Below are positions 13,126 to 24,400 of a DNA stretch of 64,000 nucleotides, in pieces. Both the position numbers and the translations under genes were made by a program. Under the pieces are notes generated by a model, which was not told the DNA's origin, did not search any database, and saw only the letters and a list, made by a program, of their open reading frames with translations. Source of the stretch: Owenia fusiformis (taxonomy: Eukaryota > Annelida > Polychaeta > Sabellida > Oweniidae); contig CAIIXF020000011.1 in NCBI GenBank assembly GCA_903813345.2, forward strand, positions 26,714,166 to 26,778,165, in the 5' to 3' direction. How positions within the stretch are numbered: the first letter of the stretch is position 1; each line of letters opens with the position of its first letter.

Positions 13126-16100
13126 CTATTGCAGACCTAACATATTCCCTGATGGGAGCTCAACTGGTTTATTTTGTCCATCTGTTGCAGGATTAAATTT
13201 TTGTGGTTCTAAGATAGCCCAGGGGTCTTTAGACTTGTGCACTATAAATGGGTCCGATTTACTGGTTGAGAAGGGGTCTGCTTGAGTTGATGTAACAAAG
13301 GGGTCTGCTTGAAAGGTGGAAGATTGTTCAGGTTGTGATGGATTAGTGCTACGAGTTACAGCAAGTCTGAAATAATAAATCATGATTTCATTTGATGTTA
13401 CATAAAATGGATTGAATGTTACACCATTTGTATATTACTTGTTCTGATTAGATTAGTAATCTTACTGACAGTATTAAATCATAGAGTGCAGTTTTGCTTA
13501 AATATGTATACAACAATATGTATGACATCAGGTGACACAAGGCTTATGATATTACAAACTTACTGTGAAAAATGGTCATCTAAATCTAAGTCAAAGTCCT
13601 CCTGAAAGAGAATAATAAATGTGATTACTGATTACCCTCAATAATACTCTGAACAATATGAGTATGGTGCATCTTATTCTAAAGGAATTTGGCTGTTTTA
13701 GGCAGGGAATTTTTCCTTCAAAGTTTTCATCATCGTTGGCACTGTCCAGAGGAATACAATTAGTTTACAATACACTTAAAGTCGATATTTGGATTTTTTT
13801 GTTTTTGTCTCCAAACTTTTTTGTGGACTGTGTTGAATGTTCATCGTTTGGAATCTGTAACAAATGTCAGGTGGTGACATTTTTCATGTTAATGCCTTAT
13901 GATCAACTTGAATTGCTAACACATACCCATTTGACATCTGCTGTGTAATCTTTACTGCTGGTGCTACTGCTTGGGGATCTACTACCAACAGAGCCAAGAG
14001 TTGGACTTGAACTTGGATTGCCTTTCACTGCAAACATATTGACATATAGTACTATAAACATTGTTATCCCACCCTAAGTGCTTTATATGATTGTATAATA
14101 GCATCATGATAAACCATGACATCTCATTTCTTCTCAGCCCGGAGATGTTTCAGGTGAAACAGAAAGATGCTATGAGTATCAGAATGGTATAATAGCATTG
14201 TATAACTACAATATAAAACCAACACTCATCGTATATAACTCTTGAGAATGATATACAACTCCTGAGCAGCCTATACAACTCCTGGGTGTATACAACTCTT
14301 CGACTTGATATACAACTGCTGAATTTAGATTAACCTTTCATTGATTAAAGATTAGGATGGGATATTAAGATCATATAATGGTTGATTCTGTATTTCGTTA
14401 TACTCTCATGAGTATATGATATATTCACTCGTTTCCTTCAGTCAGTTGTGAATATATCATATACTCACTTGAGTATAAACACGATATACGGAATCAACCT
14501 TTACATAACCTCATATTATCTAATAATATAATGTTCTGCTCAATGAAGGGTTCTCGAAGAATCATGTTGAAAATGCTAAATATCACTTGTTTCAGGCAAA
14601 ACATCATTCATGGGGTCAATGTTTTTAGGATATTTTAAGTTCTAAACACGTGAAGATCCCTTGTTTCAAAATATTTTACTGGAGGTTCAGTTCTGCATTA
14701 TAATACAAACTTTTACTTTTTTCCACAATATGGAAGAGAAGATTTCCATTAGGTATGCTTGCAGTGATTTTAAATATAACTTACAATTGTTTGTGATTGC
14801 ACTTGGATCAGATGTTGAATTTGAGTGTTTAAGCACATCTGTCCATGGATCAGACATTTCAAGATGGCAGGATTTCATCTCTGATGCTGGATTAAAATTC
14901 TTATCTTTCTGGTTTGAGTCAATACTGTTGTCTTGGGCTTCTGACACCTAAGATGAAAAAATTCAAATAATTTAAAAATTTCATTAACAACTCATGTATT
15001 TTCATTATTAATTTTTTTGTTTTGTAAGTATTTCAAAGTTTCCATGGTCCTTAGACATCATTATGCACTTAAATTATACATTATTATATGATGTGGAATT
15101 TACAAGGATAAAGCAAATGTAAAAAAGTTGCTTTTATCATAATTATGCTGAAAAAATATCAACAATTTTGAGAATTTTTCATGAATACACAGATGGAAAT
15201 GTTAGAAAAACAAACCTACACAATACAATATACACTTACCTTGATTGTATTCTGTAAACTTTGTTCTTCTTTAATTCTTGTTTCATGTTCATATGCAATA
15301 TTAAATGTTTGTGCCACTGTTAAGGTTATAGCCTCTGCCTGCAAAGTATAAGGTAAATCACATTAATACTTACAGCAACCGTTACTTTTTATTTGTTATT
15401 TGATAATTTGATGAATGAACTCAAGAATGTGGAAATATGTTTTCATGTGTTAATTTCCCACAGAGCTCTAAAAGTCTCTTAGGGAAAGTTCAACATTAGA
15501 ATCGCAAAGTTTCCTCAAATTATTTATAACTTTGAGGTGTCATAGATTCACGAACAAGGTATTCACATGCAAAATGTCACCACCTGACATTTGTTACAAA
15601 TGCCAACCACTGAATGTCAAACCCAACACTAACCATCATCCATAAAAAAGAATAACAATATGTCACAACCTGTTGTGGTGACAAAATTATTAGTGGTGTC
15701 AATTAACCGCTTGAGCATTAACCGGTTAACCGGGGGGTTTTACCGGTTAAAGTCGGTTAACCGGCGGGAAATTTGAACTGATAATTTCAAATGAAATCTT
15801 CATCTTCGATCTTGAAAGTTTAAAAAAATTGGAAAAATGATATCTCGGCGTTTATTTTTTACGTTCGTCAAGCTTTACGCTATTCTATGTAAGTAAGCGC
15901 GGGAAAGCAATGTGGCAGGGATTAAAGTTGCTGATTAGATGTTTGTAAGGAATTATCGGACCTATCACATGTATGAGTAGCTCACGTGAAACTGACGCTT
16001 GAAAAACAAACAGATTAAAATGCAAAGTAAGCGCGGGAAAGCAATGTGGCAGGGATTAAAGTTGCTGATTGGATGTTTGTAAGGAGTTACGGGACTTATG

Positions 16101-19100
16101 ACATGTATGAGTAGCTTACGTGAAACTGACACCATAAAACCAAACGGATTAGCATGCAAAATAAGCGCTGGAAATAACAGAATTATACACGGTCAACTAA
16201 CCGCCCATAAAAACTCAGACCGGTCAAGGCATTATCGGCGGTTAACCGGTTAACCGGTTAATACTTGACACCTCTAAAAATTATATTTGACCATTATTCA
16301 ATCATTTACTTGACACGTTTTTGATTACAGTTTACAGTGATCTCCCCAGCATTAAAGCAAGTGGGAGCAGCACCCACCTGAGAATTTGGAAATAGGCTTG
16401 CACCCACCTGAAAATCCAGTTGCTCCCACTTGAAAATGAGAAAAATCATGAAAAATTGGCATGTTTTGACCCATTTTGGTCTAAATTGTAAAAATGAGAA
16501 TTTTGCACCCACGCAAGAAAAAATACTTGGGAGATTACTGGCTTAGAACCTGAGATAACTGACTCTAAAGTACTTACTATTTTTCGCTTAGCACAGAGAA
16601 AAGCTTTGCACTCCATTGTTTCATTGTCTGAATTCCTCGCAATGTAAGCACAGATTTTTTCCTGATTGCTGTCTGCAGTACAGAATGATATCCTACAATA
16701 CAATTGTATAATACTTATAATCATATAACATAACTGATCTACAAGGCAGTTGGTGAAAAGTTGGTTTATAATATACTCTTTGGGATCTTTTCAAAATTTG
16801 TTTTCTTCATCTTCAATCTTCATTTGTTTCATTTCTAGAAAGTGGTTTATGAAACTCAAACATGTTACATAGTTTTATTTTATATAAACAGTGTCTCGCA
16901 TGATTCTTTAATCACCTTGATGCAAATGAGTTTTTTCATCTTTTTTGATTTCATTTAATTTCAAACACATACATAATATATATTTTAGCATACATTTATC
17001 ATATAGTGACATTTCTTAATCTTAATTCAAACTCAAATAGTGTTAGCAAATTGGTATATTCAGAGTAAATGAGTTCATCAGGGGAGCGTTAGCCTGCTTG
17101 CAAAATCTCAATTGATTGCAGTGGCCATTTACTACAATGCTGGAGACACCGATACAAACAAAATCTCATGAGTCCATGAGTTTGCTTAGCAATATCATAT
17201 AGCTAAGGCATGTGTTAAATATTTGGCAGTATGATCAGCTCAGCCTAAAATGCTCATATGTTGAGGTCTGGTAAGTACAAATGTAGAGAGATCACTGAGA
17301 AGTCATATATAGTTAACTTACCTGTAAATAGATGTCTCAAACTTGACCTCCTTAGTGTCAAGGTCAGAGACTTGAATACCCTCAGGGAACACTTTGAGCA
17401 CCATTCTGGGCAATTTAGACACATTGACCCCAGCTGCCTTGGCCTAGAATGTAACAATATGTATGTAGAAATTCTGTTTTTTTTCATTTCACTAATATTC
17501 TACTACAATCCAGTCCATGACGGATGATCATTTCTTTTATGAACCGAACACATCAAAAAGTAATCAAGTTATTGCCAAGAACATCAGATATTTTTGCCTA
17601 TAATGGTGGCTATTCTGAATTTGAATGCCAAATAGGAGAATATTTATTGTATTTGAGTAAATATACATAATGAGTTAATGAACATGTAAAGCACAATCAC
17701 TCCAAATACAAAATTGGTCAAGGGTAAATATATGAAGTCATTTTTAATTCTTTTAATAAAGTAGAGATTCTCAAACCACTCTACGAACTACAGACATTAC
17801 AATTACTGCCAAGCCATATTACCATTTCAACAATTGTTTTCACAGCCTTTGCACTGATTGCATCCCCATAACTCTGCCCTGCACCAAGCTCCTCTACAAG
17901 TGTGCTACCTAAGTATTTCACATAGAACACTACGCCTTCCTTAACCTTGTCATTGTTAGCACCCCAGTCATCTGCCAGCTCTGGAACAAATGCAAGATCC
18001 AAAATTAATGAAATACGTTCCAACAGGGGACCCCCTATTATTAGATACAGAAGGGGATGCACAAATTAATATTGAGACAACATATCTATTGAGAAAACTC
18101 TTGTGGTCATTGGTTCATGCACTTAACAACTAAAGTGACATTCTTAGGCTTTACTGTATGATAAATCATTTTTGAAGTTTGACAACTTGACCTGCTCAAG
18201 GATATTGAGGTTTTATGAGAGTGATTTGCAATGATTTCATGATTTTTCACTTGACACTTTTAATGATTTTGGTGACAGTCTGACTTGAACATGTTTTATT
18301 GTAGTATGTACAGTAAAACCTGTGTATATTGAACATTTTTTTGCTAAGAAAAAACGTTAAGTGTTGGTAGGTCGTGATCACAACAGAGAGGGTAATTTAT
18401 ACTGAAGTTAGCAGAATATGTGTGGAGGAGGGTGTCCACTAGAGACAGGTGTTCACTAGTAAGAGGTGTTCACTAAGGACAGACTTTACTGTACATGCCC
18501 CAACTCCAACTTTAATTATGTTGTACCCACCACTACCAGAAAATGTGGTTTGCATATCAGTCTATTAATTGAAAACGGCAGTGTGTTTTATCTCAACTGC
18601 TGCAGTTGTTTACTCAACAAGTGCCACTTCCTAATTGCTATTTCTGAATTTACACTTTTAATAAGTGCTAACAACAATAACAACTTTGCTTGCTTAGTAT
18701 TTATATGGAATGTATTCTACTTCGTTATTTTATTTACAACATGTATTCATAAATTGAACTTTGTCATTTGTTAAATGTATATTTATGTTTGTAACTTTAA
18801 GTATTTTTATTCATTGTTTGCATTTTTTGTTCATTTTGTTATAACGTGTACATGTTTTATACTGAAATACATTTAAAAGTCCTTAAAAGCATTTGTTAGT
18901 GACACATTGTGTATTTGTATATACAAAAAATTGAGTTCCTTTTGTACCCACATATATCCTTGTTTCTGGAAATATAGTAGTCAAATTTAACAATGAATAA
19001 GTACTAGCCTTGGCATTTAATTTTTTAATTGTTGAATTTATTTTCGTAATAAAGTAATATGCTTCCGTAAAAGTGCACATTTATTTTTTCGTAGTATTGT

Positions 19101-20783
19101 CTTTTGTAATTGTAAGTTGCACTTATATTGCAATTTTTTTGTGCAGTATCAAATTCTGCATCTATTTTGCTTAAATTAAGATATCAGCAAATTAGTATGA
19201 GACCCAGTTTGAAGTTGGAAACATTGCCAATATCTCCCTTTTCATTTATTGGCTCGCCAAAAAAGTCAGTGATGACTGAGCTGCATTGTGATGATACAAT
19301 GTTTTAATGATGCATCTACGTTTTTTATATGATATTTAGTAGTATATAAGATGATGCTATAGGGAAAGCATCTAATAAATAGTACACATGGTGTTGTGAT
19401 TTCAGTCTAATGTGCTGCCATGTTTACTTAAAACATATTACAAAGTGAATTTTCCGCAACAAAATTGATGGCCCTTTTGAAAACAGGTGAGCTTTTGAAC
19501 AAGGAATTACAGTTTTTTTTCTTTTTTCTTTATTGAAAATGAACAAAAATAACTCAAAGCAGACAACCTATTGACCAGGGTTTTAATAAAATGTACCACT
19601 ACCACAGAAAGATGGACAGACATATGGACAGACAGGCAGACAAGTGAGTGATTGAAATAGGTGGCCATGTAATTTTTAAAGAAACACCCCCTTCCCCCAA
19701 AAATAAAACATTTATTTACTCAAACATTAGGTTTAGGCTAGAGCTACAATGTAGGCCTATTTGTAGCACTAGTTTAAACCCGATTTCCCGGCCTGACTTC
19801 GTTGGTAGAACTTGAAATATAAGAGTTACCTGAAGATTAGGAGCCTTACTTACTCTCAAGAGTTTAGAACCCACATTTCAATGAAACCATATCAGCTAAA
19901 TGTCTTGTTCATGATGAAGCATATAAGCACACGGTACTTGATTGAAATTTTATGTAAATGCTTTTTGGACTTTTCCATTTTCCTTGTGTTTACTTCCGGG
20001 AAGGTGTTGCATCACGAAATAATGTATTGACCTTGAACTTTAATTTTGTGACATGTCATCCAACCATGTCTGATGTGAACATCATTAGAAAATTAATAAA
20101 AATAATGTTTTGCAGTCGTTTGCAGACGAGTTTTGGACAGGGCAGAGGAGGATGGCCTGTTCTAAGATAGCAGAAACTACATGATCTACAGTTGAACTAT
20201 TGGTCTGAATGAAATGCTGCGCAGAAAGTACGAATCAGAATAGATCGTCTGCTGTATTAGTCTATTAATACAGTAGGATCTGTTCTTGATACTTTATAAT
20301 TTAGACCAAAGTATAGAAGAATAAACATACATGTAAATTATAAAATCAACGAATTAACATTCAATTTTCACAAATGTTTGATAATTTATTGTAATGAAAC
20401 TTCCGGAACTTAGGCCTAGGCTACAAGGAAATCATTCATTTTCACGGTCCATATTTTACCTCTTTGATATTGTGCTAAATGCTCTAAGGTTAACGCTACA
20501 AAGGTGATGGGGTTTCATAAAATGTGTGTTCTAACCTCTAGCCCTAGAGGGTAAGTAAGACTCCTGGCCTAGTCTTCAGGTAACTCTTATATTTCAAGTT
20601 CTACCGACGAAGTCACGAAATCGGGTGTAGTTTTCATCATCATCATAATACACGATTCAATCATTTACTGATTTCTACTGTACATCGCGGGTATTTTGAT
20701 ATAAAATATTACTCACTTTCATGCTTTGCTGGTTCTTTTTTAGCAGCCTTTTGTTTTTTGGGGCTCTTCTTCGCCCGAAACAT
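13126..20783 (-). CDS. ARH/LDLRAP1-like PTB-domain endocytic adaptor
   Basis: Nine exons join in phase to 367 codons plus stop: 20783-20717, 17980-17823, 17443-17322, 16692-16578, 15338-15240, 14947-14785, 14027-13927, 13601-13564 and 13366-13126. After a lysine-rich start (MFRAKKSPKKQK) comes a phosphotyrosine-binding domain at about residues 30-185: EGVVFYVKYLGSTLVEE, LKVFPEGIQVSD, SIYRISFCTAD, YIARNSDNETMECKAFLC and ITLTVAQTFNIAYE. This order is closest to LDLRAP1 (ARH), with GULP and Numb more distant. The C-terminal half is disordered and carries SDPW, three DPF motifs and KDPW, typical AP-2 alpha-ear ligands, and an acidic DFDLDLDDHF. The expected role is linking FDNPxY-tailed receptors to AP-2/clathrin at the plasma membrane. 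I see no clathrin box. All splice sites are canonical. Introns carry several MITEs. Confidence 0.9.
13790..13905 (+). repeat. Short dispersed repeat, copy 1 (others at 15570-15640 and 28385-28490)
   Basis: The segment CTTTTTTGTGGACTGTGTT followed by GTAACAAATGTCAGGTGGTGACATTTT and TGTTAATGCCTTAT recurs on the plus strand at 28385-28490 and partly inverted at 15570-15640. All three copies are intronic. The pattern indicates a small mobile-element family of about 110 bp or more; the ends are not defined. Confidence 0.6.
14235..14335 (+). repeat. Degenerate minisatellite (ATATACAACTCCTGA-like units)
   Basis: About five copies of a 20-28 bp unit built on ATACAACTCCTGA/TATACAACTCTTGA lie in tandem in an intron of the PTB adaptor gene. 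The copies vary in length and are imperfect. No function is suggested. Confidence 0.6.
14380..14499. mobile_element. 120-bp hairpin MITE in the adaptor gene intron
   Basis: The left arm begins GGTTGATTC and ends GAGTATATGATATATTCAC. The right arm is its near reverse complement, beginning GTGAATATATCATATACTC and ending GAATCAACC. Arms of about 50 bp flank a loop of about 18 bp, with few mismatches. It has the size and structure of a miniature foldback element. No target duplication is obvious. Confidence 0.65.
15570..15640 (-). repeat. Short dispersed repeat, inverted copy 2
   Basis: It contains AAAATGTCACCACCTGACATTTGTTAC, the reverse complement of the core of the copies at 13790-13905 and 28385-28490. 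It lies in an intron of the PTB adaptor, just outside the hAT-like MITE. Confidence 0.55.
15691..16276. mobile_element. Non-autonomous hAT-like element with 8-bp target duplication
   Basis: The termini TAGTGGTGTCAA (15691) and TTGACACCTCTA (ending 16276) are inverted repeats with one mismatch. Both continue into TTAACCGGTTAACCGG-type subterminal repeats. The element is flanked by a perfect 8-bp direct duplication AAAATTAT (15683-15690 and 16277-16284), the target-site length typical of hAT transposons. Internally, a ~130-bp segment starting GCGCGGGAAAGCAATGTGGC is tandemly duplicated (about 15897-16025 and 16029-16160). No transposase frame is present. It sits in an intron of the PTB adaptor gene in a spot free of exon signals. 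Confidence 0.88.
18309..18493. mobile_element. Tc1/mariner-type MITE with TA target duplication
   Basis: CAGTAAAACCTG (18311) and CAGACTTTACTG (to 18491) form ~12-bp terminal inverted repeats flanked by TA on both sides. Internally there are repeated GGTGTTCACTA-type motifs. A related but diverged element starts near 29222 (ACAGTTAAACCTTACC) in a kinesin intron. It is in the first intron of the PTB adaptor. Confidence 0.6.
19778..20626. mobile_element. Foldback element with ~95-bp inverted arms
   Basis: The left arm 19778-19870 (ACCCGATTTC, then GGTAGAACTTGAAATATAAG, GTTACCTGAAGA, TTACTTAC, to GAAC) is repeated as its reverse complement at 20528-20626, with a few substitutions and one short indel. 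About 660 bp of non-coding sequence separates the arms. It lies in intron 1 of the PTB adaptor, ending about 90 bp before exon 1. It may therefore lie close to that gene's regulatory region. Confidence 0.75.
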
Positions 20784-21419
20784 GATGCATGGAATCAATT
20801 TTCTACTTTCTCTTGAAGATCGAAAATGAATCACGTCGACGTCCGTGTCCGATTTTTTAAAAAATAATTCTGATCGCCTAAGGCCTTGTATTCTGTCGTT
20901 AGCTCAAATTCAACTTATTCAAACTTTTCGCTGGATTATACTTTGTGTACGTTGATATTATTGATAGTGTTTTCAAACAGTTTTACAGCATGGATGACTG
21001 AAATTATCATAATAACTGTCTCATTTTTAATAAATTTCATGTAACAGTAAACTGCCATCTATAGTTCGCAGCAGAAATGCGAACACTTCATTTTTGAATC
21101 GAGGAATTCAATTCGATTTTACATGCGTCTGCTCAGATTATATTGCATAACAATTACATTCTAATTTAATCCCTAGGTTAGGTGAAATACTAAGTATGTT
21201 GAACTACAGCAACGATGTACAGTATTATTACCGATTCCCTCTAATAAAACGAACAAGGAACGAGATATTCTTGCGAGAAAACACTGTAACGAGATTTGAT
21301 GTGAGATCACTAAAATAAACAAAATATTCAAAATCAGTTTTCATGTTTTCTTGCTTTATCGCAAGTTTTTAATACATATCCTGTACTTGCACTACAAGGC
21401 GTAACTTTGGAAAATAAAC
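20784..21419. promoter_or_regulatory. Shared head-to-head upstream region (adaptor minus / kinesin plus)
   Basis: Only 636 bp separate the adaptor start codon (20783, minus) from the putative kinesin start codon (21420, plus). The stretch must contain both 5' UTRs and probably both promoters. I see no clear TATA box in either orientation. The role is inferred from arrangement only, and depends on 21420-21488 being the true kinesin first exon. Confidence 0.4.
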
Positions 21420-24400
21420 ATGCCAATTGGAATGGATCAAAGTCATTTTCTGATGGAGAAACTCAAGAAATATGACAGCCAAATTCAGGTGAATATTTTT
21501 TTCGATTGGGCCATTCCATTTAAAAAATGTACGGGGGGTATGGATGCACAGGCTGAGACACCCCCCCCCCAGAATTTTTTTTCTTGCTACCCCCCCCCCC
21601 CCCCCCCCCCCCAGAAAATTGCATCCATACCACCCCCCCCCCGGAAATTTGCATCCATACCCCCCCCCCCCCCAGAAATTTGCATCCATACCCCTCTCCC
21701 CTGGAAAATTGCATCCATACCCCCCCCCCGAAACACGCAAAATCCCCCCTTGAGAAACAATATAAAGGTTTTAAGTTGCTCCTACCATTGAAATAGGCAA
21801 TCAGTTTGCAGAATTTACAAATTAGTGTTAAAGGCACATGTTCATGGAAATACCCACGTTATCGGTGTGTATACAATAGAACCACATGTTATATTTCACA
21901 AGTCCAAAAATATCTGCACCAGCTATGCACATATTTCTTACCTCATTATTGATTAGTATCCAACAGACTGAGTGTGAACTCAGTTTGTTATCCTTATTTT
22001 CTGTCGTGTGGTTATTGCGGTGAATTGTATTGCACAAAATTATCAATTCATTAGAGGAAGCATTACTTCAATAAAATAAACATTATGAAAATTCAATTAG
22101 GTAGTAAGGTACAATTAAATGACATAAAAAGTAACACAGCATATTGTCTAGTCTAAGAGATAAAGCTACATGTAGTGGAACTTAAAAATAATTTAAATAT
22201 GCAAATTAATTTACTACATCAGTCACTTTGAATTATAATTTACATTAAAAAGATATGTTTGAACAAGAACATTTAACATAGGCCGTTTACAGTCTGAGTA
22301 TTTCCAACTAAATTTCAAAAAATACCGTCTAGAGGATGTAGTCTACTCAATTGATTCTATACACTAGCTTGAACATTCTCTTAAAGCTACAGCTGTCTTT
22401 TGAAATACTGGTCGATTTAAAAAGTCTGCGATTTGAGACAGCCGCAACTTTTGGGCTTTGAGAGAACACTTAGGCTGGTTTTTAGATTAAATTGAAGTAA
22501 GAAATATGTACATAGCTAGCACCGACTTTTATGTCTTTTGATAAATAACATAATGTTCTTTGGATTCGGTCTGCATAACCTGAGATTTTCTTGGCACAAG
22601 ATAATTACCAGGCTTACTCAGTTACTTAAAGAAAGCAATGCAAAGATAATTTCCTTAAAAAAACAAAGAAATAAAACACATGCCTTCATACTATATTTTG
22701 TACCAGAAATTTTCAAAATATTTCCATATACACGTGCCTTTAACAGAATGTCAGTAAGTCATACGCTCAGAATGAATTATTGCTTATATTACTGTAACAG
22801 GATATTTCTAGGTCAACTTTTTTTGCCTTAGCTATGGTGGTTTTGATGACATCTAGTCTCAACAGTATATTGTCACGTACTAGTTAGCACAAAAAGTGTA
22901 TGTATATAGTATTAAAGATACAATCTGATTGAATTAGTCTGAAAATATTGCTGGTAGTTTGAAATAACCTTCCTCAATAATGTAGACAAAATGAGTGATG
23001 TAATTTTGACTACCAGAAATTAGTGTACCTATTAACGGTTCACAATTCTTTAGAATGTATGAATAACTAGAATATTCAGTGGTTTACTTTTCAAACTACT
23101 GTCCTATATTTTCAAAAACACATGAAAAGTTCAATATGTGAAGCAAGTGACCACATAGTTTATGACTGAAATTAGATGCCCAAAATGTGGAACAGACATG
23201 ACAGAAAATAATACTATGAACTTATAACAAAAGTGTTCTAGATACTCTCATCTACTTGAATAAAGTTATATTTGAAGGCTACACATGTTGCATAATTTGA
23301 CCAAATTGTCTAAAAGTCTAAAGAACAAGGAAGTAATTGCCAGATTGGAACCTATATATTGGTTCCAACATTGCAGTTTACATGTAGGTCACTGTCACAT
23401 ACACTGTTTTTTGTTTGGATCTAGTGTACTATATACTCCTTGTAGCTCTCAATTCAGAGTAAGGTCATGTGCCTACTAGTGTAATGTATCCTGATCTCTA
23501 GACAAGTTCACTAATTTGTTATATTGAGGTTGTAATAGTTTTATCCTGATATATTCAGATGACCTGTGTACTTTCTCAACAGACTAAATGATTATGAAAA
23601 GCAAAAATAAAAACTGAATATTTCATAATTAGTTAGTTGAACTCGCTACCATTGTTCACTTCACACAATCAAAATTAAAATGTAATGTTTCCATTGGTAA
23701 CTACAATATTTTTTCATTATTTATTATTTCTTCAACATAAATTACACAATTCCGGGCTCAACGATGACGTCAGAAGAAATGACCATATATAGAACATCGG
23801 TCAAATTTGGCCAACGAACACTGATTGGCGCGGTGAGTTCACAGGTTGATTTTAGTTTGAAAGAGTGAAGACGAAGCTCTCTTTTAAGAAGTGAAGTCAA
23901 ACAAATGCAAAGGGTAACGATTCTGTTGTCCTCTGAGCTATTTTTTCGCAAACATGTACATTTTCAAAAACATATGATACTGATACATGTTTGTGAGAAA
24001 GAATGTAAAAATCGTACCTTCGACGTTCCGACAAACCTTTTCGCTAACCAGTGTAATCAAGTGGATCCCCAGTATATAGGATGTATGATATAAATTAGAA
24101 AATGTACTGATCTCACTTGAGAATGAAGATATTCTAATTCTCATTGTCTGAATTTAAAAATGTTTAAATAATATGCAGTAACTGTTTCAGAGAAAAATGT
24201 CATATTTGTTAATTTTAATGATTCTTCATGTTTTTGGGGAAATCATGTTTTACTGTTCCAGAAATGAAGAGGAGTTCTATGAAAGCCATGACACTGTAGA
24301 GAAAGTTATACCCTTAACAAGAGCATACCAAAGTTTTCCTTATCTTAGCATTAAGCATTATATAGGATCACAAATACATTGCAAATATGAAAGTCAGAAA

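Noticed and set aside
21369-21837. Overlapping proline- and glycine-rich frames on both strands
   Set aside because: They are produced by poly-C tracts of the minisatellite; only the first 23 codons from 21420 are taken as a possible exon.
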